64,000 bases of DNA from positions 75,024 to 139,023 of the forward strand of contig NZ_JAAGUY010000014.1 in NCBI RefSeq assembly GCF_010868145.1, given 5' to 3'. Below the pieces are notes generated by a model. The model was not told the DNA's origin. It saw nothing but the letters and a program-made list of their open reading frames with translations, and searched no databases. The stretch is from Nocardia cyriacigeorgica. GTDB taxonomy: Bacteria > Actinomycetota > Actinomycetes > Mycobacteriales > Mycobacteriaceae. Below are positions 1 through 7,472 of this stretch, one piece after another (the first letter of the stretch is position 1; each line of letters opens with the position of its first letter). The position numbers were made by a program, and so were the translations under genes.

Positions 1-88
1 GCCGCTGCTTGCCTTCGGCTTGCGCAGCGGCAGCGGAGACGCGAGACGGCCCGCGAACTGTGGTGTTCGGTCTCGCTTCGCTCGAACC
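1..88. repeat. Intergenic palindromic repeat, copy 1 (right half, cut by window edge)
   Basis: This segment holds a GCCGCTGC...GCAGCGGC hairpin followed by GGAGACGCGAGAC, a GC-rich tract and CTCGCTTCGCTCGAA. The same order of words recurs at about 1991-2083. It lies downstream of the 3' end of the minus-strand gene ending at 139, so it could act as a terminator or be a REP-like element. The left half is missing because the window starts inside it. Confidence 0.7.
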
Positions 89-138
89 TTGTCGGTTATC
101 GGCCCTTGTACCAGGGCATTTGCCTGGCTGCTATTCGG

Positions 139-591
139 CTAGACGACGGTGTACTCGGCCGAGCAGTCCAGGGTGGAGACGTGCTGCCCGTCATCGGCGA
201 CGTTGTGCACCTGTGCCACGATCGCCAGCAGTCCGGGCTTGGTCTCCGTTGGCGGCAACGTCAACGTGGTGGTACCGGCATCGATGCGGGCCTCGGCCGA
301 GGTCGAACCGTTGCGTCCGGTGTCGATATTGGCCCAGATGACCGTGGCGGTCTGGGTGTAGGCCTGCTCGGTGTTCGATGTCGTATCGAACCGGAAGGTC
401 ACGGTTCCCGGTGCGGTGACATCCGCCGATACCTTGCTGGTCTCCACGCGGGTGGGGACATTCGGGTCCGGATAGTCGACCGTGCACACGCCGGTGAACT
501 CAGCCTGTGCCGGGCCCGCCGTGGCGATGAGCGAGGCTGCCGACACGGCACAGAGCGCGGCGGTGGTCACGGTACGAAGAGCGCTGGGCAT
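139..591 (-). CDS. Small secreted protein of unknown function
   Basis: Encodes about 150 residues. The N-terminus is a clear Sec signal peptide: a basic start, a hydrophobic Ala/Leu stretch, and a likely signal peptidase cut after AQA near residue 30. The mature part has two cysteines, one near its start (GVCTVDY) and one near its end (TLDCSAEY), which probably form a disulfide. It is rich in Thr, Ser and Val with alternating hydrophobic residues, suggesting a small beta-sandwich. I use the ATG at 591 because it starts directly at the signal peptide; an ATG 12 codons upstream adds only an unlikely leader. I do not recognise the family. It lies downstream of pimB on the same strand but behind a terminator-like hairpin, so it is probably expressed separately. 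Confidence 0.75.
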   Translation of the reverse strand: MPSALRTVTTAALCAVSAASLIATAGPAQAEFTGVCTVDYPDPNVPTRVETSKVSADVTAPGTVTFRFDTTSNTEQAYTQTATVIWANIDTGRNGSTSAEARIDAGTTTLTLPPTETKPGLLAIVAQVHNVADDGQHVSTLDCSAEYTVV

Positions 592-675
592 GCGAGGTCC
601 ATTTCTTTCGAGGGGTGGTGGCCACAAATGACGCTGGACCGGGACATCCGTCGTGCCGATGTCGCCGGCCTCGCC

Positions 676-711
676 CTCGCGCCCCGCCGGTGTCGTCCGG
701 CAGGGCGCGAG
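676..711 (-). terminator. Rho-independent-like hairpin downstream of pimB
   Basis: CTCGCGCCC-c-GCCGG pairs with CCGGC-a-GGGCGCGAG around a 6-nt loop (TGTCGT), a 14-bp stem with one internal C/A mismatch. It sits about 75 bp past the pimB stop and about 85 bp before the next minus-strand start. There is no clear U-tract, as is common in high-GC actinobacteria. Confidence 0.6.
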
Positions 712-786
712 CGCGACACCTACGTCGTACCTCGACCGGGAATCGTTACCGCCGTGGGTAATTCGCGCGCCGTGGGAACCGGGAGA

Positions 787-1914
787 TCAGCGCAGCAGGT
801 GGCGCAGGCGAGCGCCGAGGGTATCCCAGCGCCACTGCTGTTCGACCCAGTCGCGGCCCGCGGCGCCCATGCGGGCGGCGGCTTCGGGATCAGCGAGGAT
901 ACCGACAAGGGCATCGACGATCTGATCGATCTTGCGGCCGTCGACCACACGCCCGGTCTTGCCCTCGATCACGGTTTCCGGTGCGCCGCCGGAACGTCCG
1001 GCGACCACCGGAACACCGGAGGCCGAAGCCTCCAGATAGACGATGCCGAGCCCCTCGACGTCCAGGCCCGCGCCACGGGTGCGGGACGGCATGGCGAAGA
1101 CGTCGGCGAGGGTGTGGTGGGCGGCCAGTTCATCCGAGCGCACCCGTCCAGTGAACACGACATCGTCGGTGACGCCGAGCGCCTCGGCCAGCCCGCGCAG
1201 CTTCTCCTCATACGGCCCGCCACCCGCGATGACCAGCACGGCGCCGTCGACACGCTCACGGATATCGCGCATTGCCACGATCAGCGCGTCCTGACCTTTG
1301 CGCGGCACCAGCCGCGACAGGCACAGAATGGTCGGCCGGTCACCGAGCCCGTAGCGTTGCCGCAGCTCGGCCCGCGCGGCGGGATCGGGGCGGAACACGT
1401 CCGGATCGACGCCCGGCGGCAGGTATTCGAGTGCCGCGTTCGGCCCGAATGCCGACGAGAACCGCGCCCGCGTGTACTTGCTGACATAGGTGACCACATC
1501 GGTGTGGTCGCCGATGACCCGCAGCGCCTGCCGAGCGCCCGGCAGCATCGACCAACCCACCTCGTGCCCGTGCGTGCTGGCAAGAATGCGTTCGGCGCCC
1601 GCACGACGCAACACCGGCGACATCACCGCCAGCGGGGCGGCCGCCCCGAACCAGACGGTGTCGCAGTTCTCGCTGCGCAACAACTTCGCCGCCCGCCGCA
1701 TCACCAACGGGGTGGGCAGCATCAACGTCGTGGGGTGGCGCACCACCTGGAACTTCTGTTCGGCATCGAACTTCACATGACTGTCGCCCCGCCACCGCGG
1801 TGCATAGACGACGAGGTCGTCGGGCGGCAGCTGCCCGGCCATTGCTTGCAGATAGGACTGGATACCCCCGGGACGCGGCGGGAAATCATTGGTAACCAGC
1901 AGAGTTCGAGCCAT
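787..1914 (-). CDS. pimB: PimB'-type GDP-mannose-dependent phosphatidylinositol monomannoside mannosyltransferase
   Basis: A 375-residue GT4 glycosyltransferase with a GT-B fold. The N-terminal domain has the GGIQSY loop (16-21) and HGHEVGW (115-121). The C-terminal domain has SRLVPRKGQ (200-208), where Arg/Lys contact the sugar-nucleotide phosphates, and an EX7E motif (Glu287, Glu295) followed by SGVPVVAGRSGGAPE. In Corynebacteriales this family adds the second mannose to PIM1 on the cytoplasmic membrane face, starting the path to LM/LAM. Assignment to PimB' (Rv2188c type) rests on this fold plus neighbours matching the Rv2188c-Rv2196 block. The ATG is preceded by a -10-like TAGGTT six bases upstream and no Shine-Dalgarno, suggesting a leaderless mRNA. 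It could be another GT4 mannosyltransferase, but synteny makes that less likely. Confidence 0.88.
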   Translation of the reverse strand: MARTLLVTNDFPPRPGGIQSYLQAMAGQLPPDDLVVYAPRWRGDSHVKFDAEQKFQVVRHPTTLMLPTPLVMRRAAKLLRSENCDTVWFGAAAPLAVMSPVLRRAGAERILASTHGHEVGWSMLPGARQALRVIGDHTDVVTYVSKYTRARFSSAFGPNAALEYLPPGVDPDVFRPDPAARAELRQRYGLGDRPTILCLSRLVPRKGQDALIVAMRDIRERVDGAVLVIAGGGPYEEKLRGLAEALGVTDDVVFTGRVRSDELAAHHTLADVFAMPSRTRGAGLDVEGLGIVYLEASASGVPVVAGRSGGAPETVIEGKTGRVVDGRKIDQIVDALVGILADPEAAARMGAAGRDWVEQQWRWDTLGARLRHLLR

Positions 1915-1920
1915 GCCACC

Positions 1921-1926
1921 AACCTA
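1921..1926 (-). promoter_or_regulatory. Leaderless-type -10 box for pimB
   Basis: On the minus strand TAGGTT is followed by six bases and then the pimB ATG, placing the expected transcription start at the initiation codon. No ribosome binding site lies between. Confidence 0.5.
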
Positions 1927-1940
1927 CTGTGTTGAATTTG

Positions 1941-2090
1941 CGGTGCCTGCGGCACCGCGTGTTCGCGGCCCCTTTGTGTCTCGCGTCTCCGCTGCCGCTG
2001 CTTGCCTTCGGCTTGCGCAGCGGCAGCGGCAGCGGAGACGCGAGACGGGCCGCGAACCTTATGCTCGGTCTCGCTTCGCTCGAAAACGGG
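1941..2090. repeat. Large intergenic palindrome, repeat copy 2
   Basis: A 7-bp hairpin (CGGTGCC-tgc-GGCACCG, 1941-1957) is followed by a long imperfect palindrome from 1961 to 2057. GTTCGCGGCCC pairs with GGGCCGCGAAC, GTCTCGCGTCTCC with GGAGACGCGAGAC, and an inner GCTGCCGCTGC with GCAGCGGCAGC. The right arm carries an extra 6-nt GGCAGC unit. CTCGCTTCGCTCGAA follows. The element is shared with the start of the window. The 346-bp gap between pimB and the metallopeptidase gene contains little else; 2091-2260 shows no supportable gene. Confidence 0.8.
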
Positions 2091-2260
2091 GTTTACCTAC
2101 CGCTGTATCGGGTTGCGTCCAGTGATCGGCAAAACCGGGCATATCGGGCCGCCTTGATGAGGCGGCTCGCCGCTGGGGGGAGATCGCTCGGTGACGCGCG
2201 AAGTCATGTCAACAGCGGTCGGGCCGCTCGGCGCAGGTGGAAGCCGGCGCCGTTTGCGCC

Positions 2261-3268
2261 TCACGCAGTCTGAGTACGCAACCAGCCCTGCCAGGCGGTG
2301 ATGACGTCGGTGCGGGAGGTGCCGAGAACTTCGCGCATGGCCGCATCTTCGGTGGTGGAGGATTGGGGGCCGGTGGCGAGGCGGCGGTAGAGGGCTACCA
2401 AGCGGTCGTCGCCGTAGGTGTCGGCGAGGTAGGCGCAGGTCGACCAGGCCAACTCGTAGGCGGTGGCGGCGTCGGGTCCGGTGAACTCGGCGTCGGTGGG
2501 CAGGTCGGCGGGGACGGTGCCGGTGGCCAGCCGGGTGGCCAGGGTGGGGGCTATAGCGGTGAAGGAACGGTCGCGGCCGCGGTGGGCGGCGTATTCGGCG
2601 AAGCCTTCCAACAGCCACTGCGGGGAGCCGTCGACCGTTGCGGACCTGGTGGCGACGTGGGTGAGTTCGTGACGTAGCAGCGCGCGCATGCCCTCGGGAT
2701 CCAGACGGCGCCCGGCGTCGGGTCCGAACACCACGCGCTGGCCGGTCGGCTGAGTGCCCGGAGTGAACGGATCCGACACTGTCGCGGCGGCGATCTCGCC
2801 CGGCAGGTCGGTGCTCGCCCGGACCAGGGCGGCGAACTCGGCAGGTGCGGTGGACACCACGACGACGGCGGCACGCGACCAGTCCGGCCCCCACAGCTCG
2901 GTGACGGCCGTGCTCGCCTCGGCGAGTTCGTCGGCGAGGATATCGACCTCACGCTGCTGCCGGGGGTGTCCGACGACCAGCGCCGGTCGGGCACCGCCGG
3001 TGACGACCTGCCGGGTCACCATCGGACCGAACGGTTCCGCGATGCGCTGGATCTCGGTCAACCGCGAATCGGTGAGTGGCAGCTGTCCGGCGACAGGCGC
3101 GGTTGTGCTGCCCGCCTTGGCGGCTCGCAACGGGGCCATCACCGAATCGGGTAGGAGGAGCAGCGCGGCACAGGTGCCGGTCAGCAGGACCACCATGAGG
3201 GTGGTGAGGCAGAACTCGAAGCGCCGTCGCTCCGACAGCCAGTTACGGACGCGCCGCACACCGCTCAT
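2261..3268 (-). CDS. Membrane-anchored gluzincin-type metallopeptidase
   Basis: A 335-residue protein with a short cytoplasmic N-terminus, one transmembrane helix at about residues 20-40 and an extracytoplasmic domain. The zinc-peptidase signature is HELTH (200-204), with a second signature EGFAEY (221-226) that would supply the third, glutamate ligand, as in peptidase MA-like gluzincins. The substrate is unknown. Its start is 6 bp after the stop of the upstream RipC-like hydrolase, so the two form an operon. This suggests a role in envelope turnover or in processing secreted cell-wall enzymes (inference). No lipobox was seen, so anchoring is by the helix. Confidence 0.8.
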   Translation of the reverse strand: MSGVRRVRNWLSERRRFEFCLTTLMVVLLTGTCAALLLLPDSVMAPLRAAKAGSTTAPVAGQLPLTDSRLTEIQRIAEPFGPMVTRQVVTGGARPALVVGHPRQQREVDILADELAEASTAVTELWGPDWSRAAVVVVSTAPAEFAALVRASTDLPGEIAAATVSDPFTPGTQPTGQRVVFGPDAGRRLDPEGMRALLRHELTHVATRSATVDGSPQWLLEGFAEYAAHRGRDRSFTAIAPTLATRLATGTVPADLPTDAEFTGPDAATAYELAWSTCAYLADTYGDDRLVALYRRLATGPQSSTTEDAAMREVLGTSRTDVITAWQGWLRTQTA

Positions 3269-3274
3269 GGGTGC

Positions 3275-4339
3275 TCAGTATCGCCTGGCCGAGTGATAAG
3301 GCGTGGAACCCATGGGCGCAACGGCGACCGGCACACCGAACGTGGAGGCGTGCAGCATCAGCCCGTTGCCCGCGTAGATGCCGACGTGGGTGATGTCCGG
3401 ATAGAAGAACACGACGTCACCGGGGCGCAGATCGTCCTTGGGGACCGGCGTGCCATAGGAGGCCTGCGCGGAACTTGTGCGCGGCACATCCTTGCCGACC
3501 TGCTTGAACGCCCACTGGACCAGGCCGGAGCAGTCGAACTGGTCGGGGCCGGTGGCGCCCCAGACGTAGGGATCGCCGACGCGGGTGAGCCCGGCAGCCA
3601 ACGCGCTGGTGCCGCTGCCGGGGACGAGCCCGCGCAGCAAAGTGTCGCGATCGAATCCGGGTGGGAAGGGAGAACCTGCCAGCGCCGACTTGTCCGTGGC
3701 GGACAGGGTGCCCCACGCCTCGATGACCTGCACGATCGCGCCCTGCAGGTCGGCGCGCTTACGCTCGAGGTCGCCGCGGACGCTGTTGGCCTTGTCGGCG
3801 GCGGTGCGGGCGTCGTCGGCGGCGGTGCGTGCGGTGGTTTCGGCAGCGGTCGCGGCGTCGGTGGCCTTCTTGTACTGCTGCAGCTGAATCGAGGTCTGGG
3901 TGGCCACCACGTCGAGGGTGGACATCTGGTCGAGCAGTTGCTGTGGCGAATCGCTGACGAGGACGGAGAACAGGCGGTTGGTGCGCGCGCCCTGATAGGC
4001 GGCGATCGCGGTGCGGTCGATGACCGGCTGATATTTGCGGACCTCGTCGCGGGCGGCGGTGACGGCGGCGGTGGCGGTGCCGAGCTTGGCTTCGGCGTCG
4101 CGCTGGAGGGCGAACTTGGCGTCGAAGTCGGCCTGTGCGCCGAGGGCCTGCTGGTTGAGCTGCTCGGATTCGCGGGACAGGTCGATCATCCGCTGCACCG
4201 CGTCGCTCGCTGTGGTGGGCAGCGTGGCCGGATCGGCCCCGGCGGGACCGGCCCCGTACAGCGCCACGGCGAGAAGTCCTGCCGTGATCGTCGCGCCTGA
4301 CAGGCGTTTCGTCCCTCGACTGCGGTGATGTGCTGCCAC
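3275..4339 (-). CDS. ripC: RipC-like NlpC/P60 peptidoglycan endopeptidase with coiled-coil domain
   Basis: A 354-residue secreted hydrolase starting at GTG. There is a signal peptide to about residue 36 (AGA|DP), a long Ala/Gln/Asp-rich helical coiled-coil region (about 45-215), and a C-terminal NlpC/P60 domain (about 245-354). Catalytic residues are visible: Cys270 in DCSGL, His318 in HVGIYAG and His330 in HAS. The family cleaves D-Glu-mDAP bonds in stem peptides; a coiled coil in this position is typical of hydrolases regulated by FtsEX-like partners, as reported for RipC (Rv2190c). It is first in a two-gene operon with the metallopeptidase gene. The promoter region shares an 18-bp element with the neighbouring NlpC/P60 gene. 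Confidence 0.87.
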   Translation of the reverse strand: MAAHHRSRGTKRLSGATITAGLLAVALYGAGPAGADPATLPTTASDAVQRMIDLSRESEQLNQQALGAQADFDAKFALQRDAEAKLGTATAAVTAARDEVRKYQPVIDRTAIAAYQGARTNRLFSVLVSDSPQQLLDQMSTLDVVATQTSIQLQQYKKATDAATAAETTARTAADDARTAADKANSVRGDLERKRADLQGAIVQVIEAWGTLSATDKSALAGSPFPPGFDRDTLLRGLVPGSGTSALAAGLTRVGDPYVWGATGPDQFDCSGLVQWAFKQVGKDVPRTSSAQASYGTPVPKDDLRPGDVVFFYPDITHVGIYAGNGLMLHASTFGVPVAVAPMGSTPYHSARRY

Positions 4340-4377
4340 TGCCTGCCGTGCCCCGTTCTCGTGTGAAGCCGCGGAAA

Positions 4378-4395
4378 GGTCTCGATTAGGTTACG
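4378..4395 (-). promoter_or_regulatory. Promoter element shared by two NlpC/P60 genes, copy 1
   Basis: On the minus strand this reads CGTAACCTAATCGAGACC. The same word, with one change, lies at 5148-5165 before the next NlpC/P60 gene. It contains TAACCT, a possible -10 hexamer, and can be read as a direct half-site pair GTAACC-n5-GAGACC, reminiscent of MtrA boxes. A second shared 13-mer (GTGATCGGTTCGT on this strand, 4425-4437) lies 29 bp upstream. Confidence 0.5.
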
Positions 4396-4498
4396 GAACG
4401 GCGACCGTCGGTGTCCAGTGGAGCACGAACCGATCACAGTCGCCGGACCGGCCGGGGCCCGCACCGTGCGCAACGGTGCGGGCCCCGAGGGGTGCGGA

Positions 4499-5086
4499 TC
4501 AGAAACGAACCGCGCCGGCGACCGGCATGGAGGAGATCGGTGCGAGCTGCACCGGGGTGCCAGCGGTGGAAGCGTGCACGACGTTGCCGTCACCGGCGTA
4601 GAGGCCGGAGTGGCCGCCGCCGTAGAACGAGATCACGTCGCCGGGCTGCAGCTGATCCATCGACACCGGAGCGCCCGAAGCCAGCTGGGCGCCACTGGTG
4701 CGCGGCACGTCGCGGCCGGCCTGGCGGTAGGACCACTGCACGAGGCCCGAGCAGTCGAAGGCGTTCGGGCCAGCGGCGCCGTAGACGTAGGGCGAGCCGA
4801 CCTTGCTCATCGCGGCGTCGAGGGCCGACTGGCCGAGGGTCTTGGTGGGTGCGGTGAAAGGCAGCGGCGCGGGGGCGGGGATCTGCAGACCCGGCACGGC
4901 GGGCAGGCCGCCGGGGATCTGGTTCACGATGTGGTCCGGAACGTCGAAGGTGCCGACGCCGGGGACGGTGACCGGTGCCGCCGCCGCGGGAGCGGCGGGA
5001 AGCAGGAACGCGCCGATGGTGGCAGCGCCGACGGCTCCGGCCGCAACGGCACGCTTGGCCTGTCGTTTGACGGTGGTGGACGCCAT
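4499..5086 (-). CDS. Secreted NlpC/P60 endopeptidase, short form
   Basis: 195 residues: a basic N-terminus and signal peptide ending near AAAA|PVT (about 37), a Pro/Gly-rich linker (about 40-85), then one NlpC/P60 domain (about 86-195). Catalytic Cys112 in DCSGL, His159 in HSGLYAG and His171 in HAS are present. I chose the ATG at 5086 because GGGAGT lies 8 bases upstream and the signal peptide begins there; a start 45 codons upstream would bury the signal. It lacks the coiled coil of its neighbour and resembles RipD/RpfB-associated small hydrolases in size. Likely role: cleaving or binding peptidoglycan stem peptides. The two tandem NlpC/P60 genes are about 160 bp apart, each with its own promoter element. 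Confidence 0.85.
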   Translation of the reverse strand: MASTTVKRQAKRAVAAGAVGAATIGAFLLPAAPAAAAPVTVPGVGTFDVPDHIVNQIPGGLPAVPGLQIPAPAPLPFTAPTKTLGQSALDAAMSKVGSPYVYGAAGPNAFDCSGLVQWSYRQAGRDVPRTSGAQLASGAPVSMDQLQPGDVISFYGGGHSGLYAGDGNVVHASTAGTPVQLAPISSMPVAGAVRF

Positions 5087-5147
5087 GATGCGGTACTCCC
5101 AATCTGCCTCACGACGCCGCACCGGGGTGGTGGGTCGGACTCCGTGA

Positions 5148-5165
5148 GGTCTCGATGAGGTTACG
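5148..5165 (-). promoter_or_regulatory. Promoter element shared by two NlpC/P60 genes, copy 2
   Basis: Minus strand reads CGTAACCTCATCGAGACC, 17 of 18 identical to copy 1. Here the second shared word GTGATCGGTTCGT directly abuts and overlaps it (5163-5175). It is about 62 bp upstream of the start codon. Confidence 0.5.
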
Positions 5166-5311
5166 AACCGATCACGGTGGTTTGTAAAGCCGCGAACAAG
5201 CGAAACGGCAATGGTCAACAATTCCGCCCCCGCCGCCTGCGATATGCGTCACAACAATCACGAAACGATAACGACGCGCTGTTTTTCGGTTGAGCGCGAA
5301 CCGCGAACAGG

Positions 5312-5328
5312 CGTTACTGTAAGTAACG
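5312..5328. promoter_or_regulatory. Perfect inverted repeat, candidate operator
   Basis: CGTTACT-GTA-AGTAACG is a 7-bp perfect dyad with a 3-bp centre, immediately followed by GGTAAC, which repeats the GTAAC half-site. Its size fits a TetR-type operator or an overlapping response-regulator site. No regulator gene is adjacent. Confidence 0.4.
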
Positions 5329-5667
5329 GTAACTCATGCCGTCTCTCGATCGACGGGGATTCCTTGCAGTTCGCGGGACATTTTCACGGGCTAGCGGTGT
5401 GGTCGCGGCGGGGCGGGCGGCCCGATCGGTGCGCGATGGGGGTGCGGCGGGTCCGCAGCGGTATGGCTGGAATCCGACACGCCCGGTGATTGATACCAAC
5501 GCGGTTTCTCTGTGAGCTACGCCGCTTTTCCGCATTGAAGATCATTTCGGGGGTACCAGAACGAAAATCTCACGCGTGCAATTCGAGCATTCCGTGCCGA
5601 AACCGCGCGCCCTTGTCGGCCGAAACCACTGCTCGCCGACCGGGCCGAACGTGTCGGACCCCGGTCG

Positions 5668-5673
5668 TACGCT
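5668..5673 (+). promoter_or_regulatory. Leaderless-type -10 box for the exonuclease gene
   Basis: TACGCT ends seven bases before the GTG at 5681, so the RNA would start at or next to the initiation codon. This supports the GTG over an upstream ATG at 5576. Confidence 0.45.
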
Positions 5674-5680
5674 GCACGCC

Positions 5681-7432
5681 GTGTCCGACTCCGTCCCGCG
5701 CCGCCGCGCCGCCGCGCAATTGGCCTTCGACGAGCTCGACACCCCGCTCTATGACACCGTCTTCGTCGTCGTCGACTTGGAGACCACCGGCACCAGCCCG
5801 GAATCGGACGCCATCACCGAGATCGGTGCGGTCAAGGTGCGCGGTGGTGAGGTGCTCGGCGAATTCGCCACCCTGGTCGATCCCGGCCGCGCCATCCCGC
5901 CCGCGGTCGTCCACGTCACCGGCATCACCACCGCCATGGTGTGCGCCGCACCGCCCATCGAGGCGGTGCTGCCCGGCTTCCTCGAGTTCGCCAAGGGTGC
6001 GGTGCTCGTCGCCCACAACGCGCGGTTCGATATGGCGTTCCTGCGCGCCGCGGCGGCCCGGTGTGAGACGCCGTGGCCCGCCGCCCAGGTGGTGTGCACG
6101 GTCCGGCTCGCCCGGCGGGTGCTGGCCCGCGACGAGGCGCCGTCGGTGCGGTTGAGCGCGCTGGCCCGGCTGCTCGGCGCGAGCACTCAGCCGACCCACC
6201 GCGCCCTCGCCGACGCCAGGGCCACCGTCGATGTGCTGCACGCGCTGATGGCGCGGGTGGGCAATCAAGGCGTGCACAGCCTCACCGAGCTGATCGACTA
6301 CCTGCCCGACGTCACCTCGGGTCAACGCGCCAAACGAGGGCTGGCGGCGGACCTGCCCGCGCGTCCTGGCGTCTATCTGTTCCGCGGTCCGTCCGATGAA
6401 GTCCTCTATATAGGGACGGCGGTGAATCTGCGCCGCCGCGTCCGCACCTACTTCACAGGTTCGGAGACTCGCGGGCGGATGAAGGAGATGGTCTCGCTGG
6501 CCACCCGCATCGACCATGTCGAATGCGCGCACGGACTCGAGGCGGGGGTGCGGGAGCTGCGGTTGCTGGTCGCGCACGCACCGCCCTACAACCGGCGGTC
6601 CAAATTTCCCAAGCGCGGCTGGTGGATCACCCTCACCGACGAACCGTTTCCGCGCTTCGCCATCGTCCGCAATCCGACCGTCGATGCCCTCGGCCCGTTC
6701 GGCGGCCGGGCCGACGCGGCCGATGTGGCGGCGACGATCGCCGAGTTCAGTGGGCTCCGCACCTGCACAACTCGCTTGTCGCGCACGGCAATTCACGACT
6801 GCCCGCCCGCAGTGGTCGGCGGCTGTCCGGCCGCGGCCGGCGGGATACCCCTTAATAATAAGGAATACGCGCGGGCGCCGGACTCGGTACGCACGCTGTT
6901 CGCGGGCACCGATGACGCAGGCCTTCGAGCGATGCTCGAACGGATCCGAACCCACTCCCGCGCAGAGCATTTCGAGGCAGCGGCGCGCTCACGTGACCGT
7001 GCGGTGACGGTGATCCGCGCGCTGTATCGCACCCAGCGGCTGGCCGCGGTTGCCCGCATCGCCGAACTCGTCGCCGCCCACCCCGATGGGGGCGGCGGCT
7101 GGGAGTTCGCGGTGATCCGCCATGGGCGCCTGGCGGGCGCGGGGACGGCGCTCAGGGGAGTGGCGCCCATGCCGGTGGTGGAACGGATCGTGGCGGCCGC
7201 GGAGACGGTCGTCTGTGACGACGATCTGTCACCATTGCGTGGCGGGTCACCGGAGGAGATCGGTCTGGTGGCGCGCTGGCTGGCCCGGCCGGGTGTGCGC
7301 ATCGTCCGTACCAGTGCCGGCTACTGGGAGCCGCTACACGGTGCGGGCCGTCGGCTCGCCTGGGCGGCAGCGGCCGAGGCGGCGGCAGCGTCGGAATCGG
7401 AGGCCGAGGACTACGCGCGAGTCTCCGGCTGA
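5681..7432 (+). CDS. DEDDh 3'-5' exonuclease fused to a UvrC/Cho-like GIY-YIG nuclease
   Basis: About 583 residues. The N-terminal DEDDh exonuclease (DNA polymerase III epsilon-like) shows VVDLETTG (about 31-37), VAHNARFD and HRALADA. A GIY-YIG domain follows (PGVYLF...VLYIGTAVNLRRR). After it comes a cysteine-containing stretch with Cys362, Cys374 and Cys382, then a UVR-like segment (EHFEAAARSRD). UvrC-type proteins carry four cysteines in this stretch; here the fourth position is not cysteine. This architecture matches Rv2191 of M. tuberculosis. It probably processes DNA in repair, but the exact substrate is unknown. The GTG start is chosen because it sits seven bases from a -10-like TACGCT and just before the conserved region; an ATG 35 codons upstream lacks these signals. 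Confidence 0.85.
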   Translation: MSDSVPRRRAAAQLAFDELDTPLYDTVFVVVDLETTGTSPESDAITEIGAVKVRGGEVLGEFATLVDPGRAIPPAVVHVTGITTAMVCAAPPIEAVLPGFLEFAKGAVLVAHNARFDMAFLRAAAARCETPWPAAQVVCTVRLARRVLARDEAPSVRLSALARLLGASTQPTHRALADARATVDVLHALMARVGNQGVHSLTELIDYLPDVTSGQRAKRGLAADLPARPGVYLFRGPSDEVLYIGTAVNLRRRVRTYFTGSETRGRMKEMVSLATRIDHVECAHGLEAGVRELRLLVAHAPPYNRRSKFPKRGWWITLTDEPFPRFAIVRNPTVDALGPFGGRADAADVAATIAEFSGLRTCTTRLSRTAIHDCPPAVVGGCPAAAGGIPLNNKEYARAPDSVRTLFAGTDDAGLRAMLERIRTHSRAEHFEAAARSRDRAVTVIRALYRTQRLAAVARIAELVAAHPDGGGGWEFAVIRHGRLAGAGTALRGVAPMPVVERIVAAAETVVCDDDLSPLRGGSPEEIGLVARWLARPGVRIVRTSAGYWEPLHGAGRRLAWAAAAEAAAASESEAEDYARVSG

Positions 7433-7459
7433 CCGCGACTGTGCCGTGGCCCGAACGCT

Positions 7460-7465
7460 TAGGGT
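7460..7465 (+). promoter_or_regulatory. Leaderless-type -10 box for the Lrp-domain gene
   Basis: TAGGGT is separated by seven bases from the ATG at 7473, with no ribosome binding site between. Confidence 0.5.
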
Positions 7466-7472
7466 TGATCCC

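Larger units (their letters stand above)
5087..5667. other. Divergent intergenic region, no gene seen
   Basis: About 580 bp between the minus-strand NlpC/P60 gene and the plus-strand exonuclease gene. The first 100 bases hold the 5' region of the hydrolase gene. A perfect inverted repeat lies at 5312-5328. The remainder (about 5340-5667) is lower in GC than its surroundings in places, but no reading frame with credible codon use or ribosome binding site was found. I checked for a ydaO-type c-di-AMP riboswitch, which controls such hydrolases in some actinobacteria, and did not see its conserved core. Confidence 0.6.

Noticed and set aside
5087-5300. ydaO-type c-di-AMP riboswitch before the NlpC/P60 gene
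   Set aside because: Such switches control cell-wall hydrolases in some actinobacteria, but the conserved core sequences are not seen in this leader or in the one before ripC.
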